The notes beneath the pieces were generated by a model. The model worked only from the letters and a program-made list of their open reading frames with translations. It made no database searches and was not told where the DNA came from. This document shows positions 54,055-62,727 of a stretch of 64,000 nt of DNA, one piece after another. A program made the position numbers and the translations under genes. The stretch's first letter is position 1; each line of letters begins with the position of its first letter. The DNA is from DATJSN01 sp035504095 (GTDB taxonomy: Bacteria > Planctomycetota > Phycisphaerae > WQYP01): contig DATJSN010000059.1 of the NCBI GenBank assembly GCA_035504095.1, forward strand, positions 1-64,000, read 5' to 3'.

Positions 54055-54624
54055 GTGTCATTCAAACCTATAATACCGTCCTCGGTGACCAAGATGAAAG
54101 AATTTCCGCTATCGAAGGTCTACCAGTTACTCGAACCAGGCCCGGTGGTCCTGCTTACAACCGCGCATAGACACCGAGCCAACGTCATGACGATGTCCTG
54201 GCACATGATGGTCGAGTTCGAGCCGCCGTTGGTCGCATGTGTCGTGAGCAAATTTGATTACAGCTTTATTGCCTTACGGGCAACACGGGAATGTGTGATT
54301 GCCATACCTGCGTTGAAGCTGGCGCATCAAGTTGTACAAGTAGGTAATTCATCGGGCCATGATGTCGATAAGTTTACAGCGTTTGGTTTGACGCCGGTTC
54401 CGGCACAGTGTGTGACTCCGCCTCTGATTGCTGAATGTTTTGCCAATCTCGAATGCAGGGTGAATGACACACGTTACGTCAACAAATACAATATCTTCAT
54501 CCTAGAAGTGCTCAAAGCCTGGTCTGATCCGAAACAAAGTAATTTCAAAACCATCCACCATTGTGGATATGGTACATTTATTTTGGACGGTCGAACCATC
54601 AAGCTCAAATCCAAGATGCGATAA
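54055..54624 (+). CDS. Flavin-reductase-like (FMN-binding split barrel) protein
   Basis: A 189-residue protein. GPVVLLTTAHRHRANVMTMSWHMMVEFEPPLVACVVSK is the typical N-terminal strand pattern of the flavin reductase-like family that binds FMN, followed by CVIAIPALKLAHQVVQVG and a conserved ECFANLECRV segment. It is probably an FMN-containing oxidoreductase using NAD(P)H. The start is GTG 54055 with GAGGAG upstream. It follows the alcohol dehydrogenase gene, likely in one transcript. Confidence 0.85.
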   Translation: MSFKPIIPSSVTKMKEFPLSKVYQLLEPGPVVLLTTAHRHRANVMTMSWHMMVEFEPPLVACVVSKFDYSFIALRATRECVIAIPALKLAHQVVQVGNSSGHDVDKFTAFGLTPVPAQCVTPPLIAECFANLECRVNDTRYVNKYNIFILEVLKAWSDPKQSNFKTIHHCGYGTFILDGRTIKLKSKMR

Positions 54625-54821
54625 TAAACAGGGTGCATATACTTTCGACATTTGTAATGTATACTGAATCACCACTAATTAACCGGGCACGGAAATTTTA
54701 TGAAGACGCCGCGATATGAATTTATAATTTCCAGGCACCACTAGCCATGAAGCACCTGATTTCAGTTTGGACGTGCTTTTGTGGTAAACGGCTGCATGAT
54801 GGGAATCAATGCTCTATTTTG

Positions 54822-55061
54822 TTACTCAATGCCATCGGGTTTAAAGTCATCAGGCTCTTTTCGTTTAGTGAGAATTGCATTTAGAGATCGTTCACACTGG
54901 ATTTTTCTTTCTTTGATTGGATGTTCCAAAGCTACTATCCGATTTTCGTGATCATGCAGCATATCAATTATCTCACATATTAGCGCCTCGGATCGCGAAC
55001 CATTTTTTGTATAATCTGCTTCCTTTAATTTTTTTTTAAGATTAACTAATAAAACGTTCAT
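54822..55061 (-). CDS. Small charged helical protein
   Basis: A 79-residue, mostly helical and highly charged protein (MNVLLVNLKKKLKEADYTKNG at the start, then HDHENRIVALEHPIKERK). GGGGAA before ATG 55061 supports translation. No family is recognised. It lies 18 bases after the DUF2934 gene and is probably co-transcribed from the promoter in copy 2 of the repeated regulatory sequence. Confidence 0.55.
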   Translation of the reverse strand: MNVLLVNLKKKLKEADYTKNGSRSEALICEIIDMLHDHENRIVALEHPIKERKIQCERSLNAILTKRKEPDDFKPDGIE

Positions 55062-55079
55062 GATATTCCCCTTATATTC

Positions 55080-55334
55080 TTACAAACCGGCTTTCAACAG
55101 ACGCTCTGCTTCCAGCCAATCGTTCATAGCATTACCCGGCTTAAAGCCCCGTTTAAGGTAAATTTGATATGCCCGTTCAGCGATTTTCTGACGGGTTAAG
55201 CTAGAAATTAAGTTCGCTCCATAGCGAACCGCCAAGGCGGTATTTCCAGTCGCTTCAGCATTAAATCGGATAATGTGGGTGAATGGAACTGCTTTGACAG
55301 CGTGGATAATCGGTTTGTGTTTTTTAGATGCCAT
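55080..55334 (-). CDS. DUF2934-like small protein
   Basis: An 84-residue protein whose C-terminal half, RQKIAERAYQIYLKRGFKPGNAMNDWLEAERLL, matches the DUF2934 pattern (IxxRAYxIYxxRGxxxGxxxxDWLxAExxL). These short proteins are common in soil and planctomycete genomes, often near stress genes; function is unknown. AAGGAG stands seven bases before ATG 55334. It is the first gene downstream of the promoter-like boxes at 55458-55486. Confidence 0.8.
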   Translation of the reverse strand: MASKKHKPIIHAVKAVPFTHIIRFNAEATGNTALAVRYGANLISSLTRQKIAERAYQIYLKRGFKPGNAMNDWLEAERLLKAGL

Positions 55335-55453
55335 GTAAAAACTCCTTATTTTTACAAGCTCTGGAAAAATTGACTGGTATATAGTTTAGATATAATGCTA
55401 TACTCTTTTTATAAAAGGGCGAGTCACACCTCCTTTACCCGATGTTAAGACGG

Positions 55454-55588
55454 TTTCATTATAACATAGCGGATCTTTTTGCGACATAATAATTGTAAAT
55501 AAATTAATTACATAGAATATCCGACGTTCGACTTCGCCTCAATATAATCGTAACATCTATTGTCTTCATGTTGTATGAGGGCAATGAA
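55454..55588. repeat. Repeated divergent regulatory sequence, copy 2 (intact)
   Basis: The left half (to about 55515) matches 51905-51968 and the right half (from 55528) matches 52493-52552, here separated by only 12 bases. It carries minus-strand TGTCGC/TATAAT boxes and a plus-strand TATAAT (55543-55548), and it lies between divergent genes. Confidence 0.8.
55458..55486 (-). promoter_or_regulatory. Candidate promoter of the DUF2934 gene
   Basis: Minus-strand TGTCGC (55486-55481), a 17-base spacer and TATAAT (55463-55458). These are the same boxes and spacing as at 51911-51939. The DUF2934 start lies about 120 bases downstream. Confidence 0.6.
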
Positions 55589-56275
55589 GGGCGCTATGGA
55601 GCCAACAATACTTCCCTTACCCACCTCATCGCCAACGACCCCAGCTTCTGGGGCTTGGGAGCAGATGTTCTGATCCCGATTTTCGATGGTGAAACGCGAA
55701 ATAAAATGCATGCTATAACCGAACATTCTGATCAAATAAAGAACCTCACGTCGCATCGCATCGAGATAAAGTTGCGCGACATCAATCAACTATTCAACAC
55801 GATGGATGCATCTCCTTTTCATGAGAAGGATCTCGATGATGACGCCGAAGAATTCATCGTAAGCTGGGCACAGGAGTTCCCTACTCAAGACCCGCTTATT
55901 CTGTCTATCCACGTCAGTCAGGTGGGTCAAACGCCGATGCCCGACGTGCTCGTTGAAACCGCCGTCCGGCATTATTTCTCGTATCGTGCAAGCCTATGTC
56001 GCCTGGAGTTTCGGCGGCTGCTGCGGGAGGGGCGGTTAAGCTTGGTGATTGGGTTGCTGTTTCTGAGCCTGTGTTTGATTGGCGCAAGATTGTTCCGTGG
56101 AATGGGCTCCGAAGCGCTGCTACAAGTGGCCGGAGAAGGTTTAATCATTGCGGGATGGGTTGCCATGTGGCGGCCGCTGGAAATATGCCTTTATGATTGG
56201 TGGCCCATACGACGGCGATGGAAAATATTTCAGAAGCTGGGGCAAATGAAAGTCGAGATATACCACCAGGGATGA
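55568..56275 (+). CDS. Uncharacterised membrane protein
   Basis: The N-terminal half is soluble, with RIEIKLRDINQLFNTMDASPFHEKDLDDDAEEFI. Two membrane helices follow near residues 155-200 (LSLVIGLLFLSLCLIGARLF and a second around GEGLIIAGWVAMWRPLEICLYDWWPIRR). The WVAMWRPLE...YDWWPIRR motif is distinctive, and I recall it from unnamed bacterial proteins. The true start may lie later (ATG 55706), because ATG 55568 overlaps the regulatory repeat and would be only about 20 bases from its TATAAT box. The function is unknown. Confidence 0.7.
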   Translation: MLYEGNEGRYGANNTSLTHLIANDPSFWGLGADVLIPIFDGETRNKMHAITEHSDQIKNLTSHRIEIKLRDINQLFNTMDASPFHEKDLDDDAEEFIVSWAQEFPTQDPLILSIHVSQVGQTPMPDVLVETAVRHYFSYRASLCRLEFRRLLREGRLSLVIGLLFLSLCLIGARLFRGMGSEALLQVAGEGLIIAGWVAMWRPLEICLYDWWPIRRRWKIFQKLGQMKVEIYHQG

Positions 56276-56339
56276 TGTAAGAATAATCGGAGATACCGGC
56301 CGCACTCCGGTTTCATTTGCCAGTCATTCGCGGCAGACC

Positions 56340-57170
56340 CTAATCGATTTGTCCATAATGAATGGTTTGTACGCCTTTTGACTGGATTTTTCTTTTTACC
56401 GCGGGATCGCAGAGGGCATCGAGTTCTGTTTGTCTTTGTTTAATCAGGTAGGTATCGGCAAGGGTAAGCCCCTGCGCATAACCGGGATGCACCATCACTT
56501 CCCCAATTCCCTCGGGCAAAGCATCGAGTAATTTGAGCCAGGTAATTGAAGACATTCGGCCGGTACTTGCCAAGCCATAAAACCAGTCGGTGGTTTTCAG
56601 GCCGGCGGCGTTCATTTGTGATTTTAATTTTCGGGCGCACCCGGAAACAATCCGGCGGCCCAGTCCCGGTGCGGGCATGTTGACGATGTGTGATTCCGCC
56701 GCACAACGCATTCCCGGGATGCCAAACTCGAGGGCAAGGGCAATCGCAATTTTTCCAAGAGATGGAATGTTATAAACGTGTTTATGTGAATCAAGATGTG
56801 TGGGCTTGATCCCTCGGTCCAGTGCATATTTGATCTGCTCCGCCCATTCGCGTTTAACTTCCTCCAGGCATTTAGGCCGCACCGTCAACCGCCACAGTAA
56901 ACGGGATATTCTCCGGTCGAATACATCTGAATTATTGCATAGGTATTGAAGTTTCCCCGAACAGGTTGTTCCCTGATTCAGGCACAGATGGATTCCCACT
57001 CCAAGGGCAGGCGTACTTTTGGCGAGATCGATGGCCCGATCCCGATCAGGCATGGTGGTCATCAGCGTAGCGCTGGTCAATATGCCTTGATGATGGGCGC
57101 GGAGAATTCCATCGGTAACGCCTTGAGAAAAGCCCAAATCATCAGCATTAATAACGACTTTTACCTGCAC
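56340..57170 (-). CDS. ChbG/HpnK-family carbohydrate deacetylase
   Basis: A 276-residue protein of the YdjC fold. VINADDLGFSQGVTDGI holds the metal-binding Asp pair, LGVGIHLCLNQG and THLDSHKHVYNIP hold the metal-binding histidines, and EVMVHPGYA is the late conserved motif. Members deacetylate N-acetylated oligosaccharides (ChbG) or act in hopanoid synthesis (HpnK). No hopanoid genes are adjacent, so the specific role is open. The start is GTG 57170, 24 bases after the 3D-domain gene, so the two are probably co-transcribed. Confidence 0.85.
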   Translation of the reverse strand: MQVKVVINADDLGFSQGVTDGILRAHHQGILTSATLMTTMPDRDRAIDLAKSTPALGVGIHLCLNQGTTCSGKLQYLCNNSDVFDRRISRLLWRLTVRPKCLEEVKREWAEQIKYALDRGIKPTHLDSHKHVYNIPSLGKIAIALALEFGIPGMRCAAESHIVNMPAPGLGRRIVSGCARKLKSQMNAAGLKTTDWFYGLASTGRMSSITWLKLLDALPEGIGEVMVHPGYAQGLTLADTYLIKQRQTELDALCDPAVKRKIQSKGVQTIHYGQID

Positions 57171-57194
57171 GAGGATATCTTGCGGGCAAATGGC

Positions 57195-57848
57195 TCAGTC
57201 ATCAATAGGTTCGGCGGGACGGTAGATGCGCACGGACAAGGTCTTAACACCCCAGTATTGAGCCTGAGAAAATGTCGGCAACAGAACATCCAGGCGGTAT
57301 CCCTGAATGGCTTCGCCGCGGTCCAGGACGGGAACTGGTTTGCTGTTGTCATAACCGGGCACACGAACCATGTAATTGAAAGGAATTAACCGGGTATCCG
57401 CGGCTACCAGATGGCCGCCATTGGTTTTTACACTTCGTCCCGAAGCGGTTGTGGTTCCATTATATGGCCAGCAACATACCGCATCAGGAGCATAGCTGGT
57501 GACGCGTAAAGTCAATGTTTCCCAGTAAACAAATTTGTGGCCGTTATACATGAAAGAGTCTGTTTGTTGGGCTGCCGGTTGGATCACCGGTTTTATCGGC
57601 GCGGGCTGGAGGACAATCGCGCCTGGCTCAGCGGTTTGAGCAGCGGAAATCGCGCTGGTCAAATTCTGGCCGACTTGTGGGGTTATCGCGAGCATAGGCG
57701 CCGGGCCGGCATCAGATGTATTTGCCCACAGCTTGGGCATCGCACCAATACGCCAAAATGAAGTCAGAACCAAGCCGGCAACAACAAATATCCCCAGGAG
57801 CGTAAAAAGCTCCCAATTTTCACCAGGATTTAAGCTGCGACTCCGCAT
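57195..57848 (-). CDS. 3D-domain (MltA-like double-psi barrel) membrane-anchored protein
   Basis: One membrane segment near residues 15-33 (LFTLLGIFVVAGLVLTSF) is followed by a linker and then a C-terminal 3D domain: NGTTTASGRSVKTNGGHLVAADTRLIPFNYMVRVPGY, VPVLDRGEAIQGYRLDVLLPTFSQAQYWG. The three conserved Asp positions that name the domain are present (AAD, LDRG, RLD). Related proteins are lytic transglycosylases or resuscitation-factor-like cell-wall enzymes. GGGAG stands seven bases before ATG 57848. It likely acts on peptidoglycan outside the membrane. Confidence 0.82.
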   Translation of the reverse strand: MRSRSLNPGENWELFTLLGIFVVAGLVLTSFWRIGAMPKLWANTSDAGPAPMLAITPQVGQNLTSAISAAQTAEPGAIVLQPAPIKPVIQPAAQQTDSFMYNGHKFVYWETLTLRVTSYAPDAVCCWPYNGTTTASGRSVKTNGGHLVAADTRLIPFNYMVRVPGYDNSKPVPVLDRGEAIQGYRLDVLLPTFSQAQYWGVKTLSVRIYRPAEPIDD

Positions 57849-58429
57849 GCAGATTCTCCCGATTGGTCGGTAACCCCTGCATCCGTGCTGATTTTGCCCG
57901 CTCTTGAGCGAAAATCATGGGTTCTTCCGCCGAATAATTAAAATTGTGCCAGCCGTCCTGGCCGTCACAAAAAATTCATATTTAACTACTTTCGGTGCTT
58001 CAACTCATCATAGCCGCTGCTCGACGGCCGAATCCATTTAAACTTCTTCGTTACTGTGCCGGCAAACTAAGCCGTAACAATAACTACCATCCTGCTAGAC
58101 AACATTGTAATAGTCAGGCAAGACTTAACCAACAAAAATTTTCTGTTTGTTAGGTATAAGGAAGGTGAAAATAGGTCCATTCCGCTTCCTATAAAGTTAT
58201 ATTTTATATTAAGGAATTTATTGCTGTTCAATGATGATTTAATTAATCCCAAAATAACATTTATACGAGTGCGAACAAGAGTTTTTGTTCGTTACCAAAG
58301 CACTAACATTTTTGTCGATCCGGCTTATCAGAGGGCAACCAACCATGTTGTGCGATTAGTTTGCTGCCTGTACATTTATCGGACAGTGCCTGATGAGTTA
58401 GCCCGGAGGCCATTTTTCAGGGGCGATTC
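57849..58429. other. Intergenic region upstream of cydAB
   Basis: About 580 bases, AT-rich in the middle. No convincing gene. An imperfect inverted repeat with core AACAAA/TTTGTT lies at about 58131-58152 and could be an operator. A 61-codon minus-strand frame at 58067-58252 has no ribosome site and no coding character. A long leader or regulatory region for the oxidase genes is likely. Confidence 0.45.
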
Positions 58430-59812
58430 ATGGATACGGTTTTTCTATCTCGTGTTCAATTTGGTTTAACTATTTCATTTCATTACATCTTTCCTCCACT
58501 GAGCATCGGTTTAGGTCTTATGCTGGTCATCATGGAGGGAATGTATCTGAAAACGCAAAACATGCTTTATGAACATATGACCAAATTCTGGATTCGTGTT
58601 TTCGCGCTCATTTTTGGCCTCGGAGTGGCCACAGGCATTGTGATGGAATTTGAATTTGGGACCAACTGGGCAAATTATTCGCGTTTTGTGGGAGACGTAT
58701 TCGGTGCGCCACTGGCCTCGGAGGGCATTTTCGCGTTTTTTCTCGAGTCCGGTTTTCTGGCTCTATTGCTCTTCGGCTGGAACAGGGTGGGGCCGAAGAT
58801 GCATTTTGTTTCCACGGTAATGGTTGCCTTGGGGTCCACGTTTAGTGCGCTCTGGATTAACGTCGCCAACTCCTGGATGCAGACTCCGGCGGGTTTCAAA
58901 ATTAAAGTCCAAAACGGCCGGCCGGTCGGTGCACTAATCACCAATTTTTGGCAGGTGGTCTTCAATCCCTCGACCATGGTCCGGCTGGAACACGTTATTG
59001 TTGGAGCATTTTTGAGCGGTGCGTTCCTGGTGCTTAGCGTAGGATCATGGTACGTACTGAAAAATCAGCACAAAGAAATTGGACGTGCGTGCGTCAAAAT
59101 TGCTCTGGTAGTTGCCGCCATCTGTGCCCTGCTGCAATTATTTGTCGGCGATCTCAATGACCGCATGATTGCCAAATATCAGCCCATTAAACTGGCGGCT
59201 TTTGAAGGGCATTTTAATTCGCAAGGTTCGGCTTCCTTAAGTTTGTTCGGCTGGGTAAACCAGGCTGATCAGACAACACACAGTATTGCCATACCCGGAC
59301 TTTTAAGCTGGCTGCTTTATTTTGATGCCAGTCATCCTGTGCAGGGGCTGGATTCAACAAATCCATCCAATTGGCCGCCGGTCAATCCGGTTTTTCAATC
59401 GTATCACCTGATGATTGCCATCGGTATGCTATTGATCTTAATTACACTGCTGGGGTTGTTTTACTGGAAACGTGGAACGCTTTTTGACCAGCGGTGGTTG
59501 CTGTGGATATTTGTTTTTTCCGTCGTTGGCCCGCTGGCAGCCAATGAATTGGGATGGTTTTCTGCGGAAGTGGGGCGGCAGCCTTGGATTGTCTATGGAA
59601 TACTTAAAACAAGCGACGGTGTTTCACCCAATCTTCCCGCCGCGGACGTTCTGGCGAGCACGATTATGTTTTCGATTATGTATCTGCTTCTGTTTGCATT
59701 GTTTATTTTTCTTTTGGATCGGAAAATCAAGGCCGGTCCTGTCGTGGCAGAACCAGACGAAACTGCAGAGGGTTCGGAATTGCTGCTGGGGCATGCCCGT
59801 ATGGATCCATAA
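58430..59812 (+). CDS. cydA: Cytochrome bd ubiquinol oxidase subunit I
   Basis: Catalytic subunit of the high-affinity terminal oxidase. The N-terminus LSRVQFGLTISFHYIFPPLSIGLG carries a heme-ligand His. The helix with WANYSRFVGDVFGAPLASEG and the ESGFLALLLFGWNRVG segment hold conserved Glu residues. GWFSAEVGRQPWIVYG contains the GRQPW signature. It has about nine membrane helices. The Q loop is short, as in non-enteric bd oxidases. AGGGG stands seven bases before ATG 58430. It is followed 38 bases later by cydB, giving the usual two-gene unit for low-oxygen respiration. Confidence 0.96.
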   Translation: MDTVFLSRVQFGLTISFHYIFPPLSIGLGLMLVIMEGMYLKTQNMLYEHMTKFWIRVFALIFGLGVATGIVMEFEFGTNWANYSRFVGDVFGAPLASEGIFAFFLESGFLALLLFGWNRVGPKMHFVSTVMVALGSTFSALWINVANSWMQTPAGFKIKVQNGRPVGALITNFWQVVFNPSTMVRLEHVIVGAFLSGAFLVLSVGSWYVLKNQHKEIGRACVKIALVVAAICALLQLFVGDLNDRMIAKYQPIKLAAFEGHFNSQGSASLSLFGWVNQADQTTHSIAIPGLLSWLLYFDASHPVQGLDSTNPSNWPPVNPVFQSYHLMIAIGMLLILITLLGLFYWKRGTLFDQRWLLWIFVFSVVGPLAANELGWFSAEVGRQPWIVYGILKTSDGVSPNLPAADVLASTIMFSIMYLLLFALFIFLLDRKIKAGPVVAEPDETAEGSELLLGHARMDP

Positions 59813-59850
59813 AAATTTGCATTACAACCTTTTAAATTTGGATCGCTGAA

Positions 59851-60867
59851 ATGATTTTACAAATAATATGGTTCGTCCTGATCGGCATACTCTTCGCGGG
59901 GTTCGCCATACTTGATGGTTTTGACTTCGGCGTAGGAATGCTGCATTTGTTCGCCCGTTCGGATAACGATCGCAGGGTTTTGCTCAATAGCATCGGGCCG
60001 GTCTGGGATGGCAATGAAGTCTGGCTGGTTACCGGCGGCGGCGCGTTGTTCGCCGCGTTTAAGGATGTGTATGCAACGCTGTTTTCCGGATTTTACCTGG
60101 TGCTGATGCTTTTGCTTTTGGCTTTGATTTTCCGTGCTGTTTCCATTGAATTTCGCAGCAAAGAACCGATGAAATGGTGGCGCACACTCTGGGATATAAA
60201 CTTTTTCATCGGTTCTCTGCTCGCGGCACTGCTGCTGGGGGCGTTTGTCGGCAATCTGGGGCATGGCATCACACTTGACGCGAATGGTGACTATACTGGT
60301 TTGTTTTGGGATCTTTTAAATCCTTATGCACTGATGGTGGGGATTACAACCGTGGCACTTTTTATGATGCATGGCGCGATCTATCTGGTAATGAAAACGG
60401 ATGGAGAACTGCACGATCGCGTCCGCGGCTGGGTGAACAATGCCATTATTTTCTTTATTATCTGTGCCGTAACGACAACCATGGTGACCGAACTTTATGA
60501 GCCCCATCTGACGCAGCCATTCAAGAATCATCCTGTTTTGTTCATCTTTCCGATGCTGATGATGCTGGCCATTGCCAATATACCGCGGGAAATCCATCAC
60601 AAACGTGACTTTCAGGCATTTCTATCCAGTTGTGCGGCTATTGTTTTATTGCTGATTGTATTGTCCATTGGTATGTTTCCAACCATTGTTTATGCGACAA
60701 ACAATCCGGCATACAGCCTGACCGTTTACAACTCATCAAGTTCACAATATACGCTGAGAGTGATGCTGGTTATCGCCTGCATTGGAATGCCGCTGGTACT
60801 CGGTTATACAACTTACATTTATTACATATTCCGCCACAAGGTTCGGCTGGATTCGCACAGTTACTGA
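59851..60867 (+). CDS. cydB: Cytochrome bd ubiquinol oxidase subunit II
   Basis: The partner subunit of CydA with eight or nine membrane helices. The signature FAGFAILDGFDFGVGMLHLF at the N-terminus and SIGPVWDGNEVWLVTGGGALFAAFKDVYATLFSGFYL are typical of CydB. Length (338) is normal. No small cydX-like frame was recognised after it. It converges with the CoaB-like gene 15 bases away. Confidence 0.96.
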   Translation: MILQIIWFVLIGILFAGFAILDGFDFGVGMLHLFARSDNDRRVLLNSIGPVWDGNEVWLVTGGGALFAAFKDVYATLFSGFYLVLMLLLLALIFRAVSIEFRSKEPMKWWRTLWDINFFIGSLLAALLLGAFVGNLGHGITLDANGDYTGLFWDLLNPYALMVGITTVALFMMHGAIYLVMKTDGELHDRVRGWVNNAIIFFIICAVTTTMVTELYEPHLTQPFKNHPVLFIFPMLMMLAIANIPREIHHKRDFQAFLSSCAAIVLLLIVLSIGMFPTIVYATNNPAYSLTVYNSSSSQYTLRVMLVIACIGMPLVLGYTTYIYYIFRHKVRLDSHSY

Positions 60868-60881
60868 GTAATACCGTCATT

Positions 60882-61691
60882 TTATTTAATTCTGTTTAAA
60901 AAATCATCAACTAAAGTTCCGGCGAGTTGTTTGCGAACCACCCGACGTGAATTATGGCCATCGATGATCCAGGCGCCAGGATCATTGCCTTGAACCATCT
61001 GGAGTGTATTGGCGACGATGACATCAGCACGACTCTGAATACGGCTTTCCCCGGCTATGCGGATGAGTTCATCTTCGCTCATGGCGACCTCGAGTTTGAA
61101 TTTATAAAGCAAACCGCGATAGTTCCATTGTGTGCGAAATAGATCGATGATTTTTTCACTCTGAACCCCGCGAACAGCGATCAGCTGGTGATTTCCTTTG
61201 ACCTTTGCAGCCTGCACGTTTTCAACAACCCAATTGGCCTGGGGTGGATTCGAATCCGGTATGGGAGTGCTGCTAATAATCCGAAATACGCCATCAGGGA
61301 TATAGTCGCTCACGGCTGCGGTCATAAATACGCCGCGATAATTTTTTTGGCTTAGACATTGAGGTATCAGTGCGATCAGTTCAGAGTGTGAGCGAAAACC
61401 CAGGGTATTTAATGCGCCCGCGTTTCCTCGTATACCACAAGCGTATTTAACATGTTCCGCATTTGAAGTCAGCAACGTTACATCAGCGACATCAAGCATT
61501 TTGGTCGCGATATCCAGGCCTGTTCGACCAGTAAAAATGTTGTTCCACTGGCGCACGTCGTCGATGCGTTCGAGTGTGTTGCCCGCGGTGATTAAAACGT
61601 GCGGATGTTCAGCCATGGCGGCTATGTTAGAGGCTAATTTTTCGCGAGTCGAGGGCGAAATTCCTGTGAAAATGCCTTTTTCAGGCATCAT
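60882..61691 (-). CDS. Lone CoaB-like (phosphopantothenate-cysteine ligase domain) protein
   Basis: HVLITAGNTLERIDDVRQWNNIFTGRTGLDIATKML corresponds to the nucleotide-binding start of CoaB (VLITAGGTxExIDxVRxIxNxSSGxxG). FMTAAVSDYIP matches the AAV-AD-Y motif, and KLEVAMSEDELI and ADVIVANTL match the C-terminal half. The flavin-dependent CoaC half is absent. It may be a stand-alone CoaB of coenzyme A synthesis, a pathway also represented here by coaD. The insert at residues 135-160 is unusual. ATG 61691 or 61688 is the likely start. Confidence 0.75.
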   Translation of the reverse strand: MMPEKGIFTGISPSTREKLASNIAAMAEHPHVLITAGNTLERIDDVRQWNNIFTGRTGLDIATKMLDVADVTLLTSNAEHVKYACGIRGNAGALNTLGFRSHSELIALIPQCLSQKNYRGVFMTAAVSDYIPDGVFRIISSTPIPDSNPPQANWVVENVQAAKVKGNHQLIAVRGVQSEKIIDLFRTQWNYRGLLYKFKLEVAMSEDELIRIAGESRIQSRADVIVANTLQMVQGNDPGAWIIDGHNSRRVVRKQLAGTLVDDFLNRIK

Positions 61692-61721
61692 CAAACCCAA
61701 TGTTGTTCAGACGGGATCAAA

Positions 61722-61982
61722 TTAGTGTGCTTTGGTTTTAATTTTGGGGGCGGTTAGAACGTTATCCGTTTGATCAATTGGCCGTACGCTCGTTGCTTTT
61801 AAACCCTTGGGGCCTTCTTCGGCTTCATATTCAACAGTTTGGCCTTCTTTAAGTGTACGAAAGCCCTCCGAAATAATGACGCTGTGATGGACGAAAATAT
61901 CCAGTTTTTGATCTTCAGTGGTAATAAAGCCGAACCCTTTTCGGTCATTAAACCATTTTACGCGACCGATACTTTTGGACAT
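61722..61982 (-). CDS. Cold-shock-domain protein
   Basis: An 86-residue CspA-type nucleic-acid-binding protein. [19 protein letters not shown] carries RNP1 (KGFGFI) and [11 protein letters not shown] carries RNP2. A tail of about 18 residues rich in Lys and Thr extends beyond the domain. It probably acts as an RNA chaperone. A good promoter lies at 62114-62143, giving a leader of about 125 bases, which is typical of temperature-controlled cold-shock mRNAs. The GGGGG run before the start is too far from the ATG to be a normal ribosome site. Confidence 0.92.
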   Translation of the reverse strand: MSKSIGRVKWFNDRKGFGFITTEDQKLDIFVHHSVIISEGFRTLKEGQTVEYEAEEGPKGLKATSVRPIDQTDNVLTAPKIKTKAH

Positions 61983-62727
61983 GTTGATTGCGCCCCCAAA
62001 TTATTGCAGGCGTCCTGAATAAATGATTTAATGACGTATCTTACCATTTATGACTGACCTAACGTGTACGACTTGAAGTTCAGATCAAAGTCACAATATA
62101 TTTACGTGGGGGAATTATAGAAATTATTTCCATTTTCAGTCAAGGGAAATATTCAACGCTTATTTCATCGAAGTGAAAAGCATCTTTTTAAGATATCAAA
62201 ATAATAGTCCCATAGAATGACTATTTACCAAGCTTTGTGCTTGGTTATCACCCATATACTTCCGAGCGCATTTAAATACCTGAAATTTCGAGAATGTTTG
62301 TTTTGCGCCCTATAACCAAATCATGGCCGTTATTTGTGTTAGAAACACGCTTTTTATGACGACGTTGATGAATAGTATGAGACACTCATGTCGGAGCAGG
62401 GAAAATTGCACCGTCCGGTAAGCGAAATTTTTATTAAAAAAGAAGCGTTTTTTTTGCGTTGTTGTCACTTTTAGTTTAGCATGAGTATGCGGGGTAAGCT
62501 GTTCCGCGAGGTGTGTGTCAAGAGTTCGCCTGTAAAAAAGAAATAAATTATCCTGACGCCTGTGGCCGAAGGGTATATATTAAAAGCTCTTGATTACCGG
62601 CTCTAATCTGAGCTTAACAGGGGCCCGAAGAAAGGTAACCTTATGGCATCTTGCGGGTTAAATGAATAGATGCAGCGGGCTGATTAAAATCCCGCGACGC
62701 GGACGTTGATATTTTACAGGAGCCGGC
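61983..62727. other. Intergenic region: cold-shock leader and leader of the GGDEF gene
   Basis: About 745 bases between divergent genes. The left part is the cold-shock leader and promoter. The right part is AT-rich, then has GCGGG/CCCGC forming a small hairpin near 62674-62696. A nine-codon-type mini-frame (ATG at 62642, preceded by AAAGG, ending TAG) lies before the GGDEF gene and could be a leader peptide. No larger gene is seen. Confidence 0.5.
62114..62143 (-). promoter_or_regulatory. Promoter of the cold-shock gene
   Basis: On the minus strand TTGACT (62143-62138), an 18-base spacer and a perfect TATAAT (62119-62114). The predicted start near 62107 gives a leader of about 125 bases. 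Confidence 0.65.

Noticed and set aside
58067..58252. A 61-codon minus-strand frame upstream of cydA
   Set aside because: No ribosome site, AT-driven composition and no family likeness.
62646..62727. A cyclic-di-GMP riboswitch before the GGDEF gene
   Set aside because: The conserved core of the known classes was looked for and not found; only a small hairpin and a mini-frame are present.
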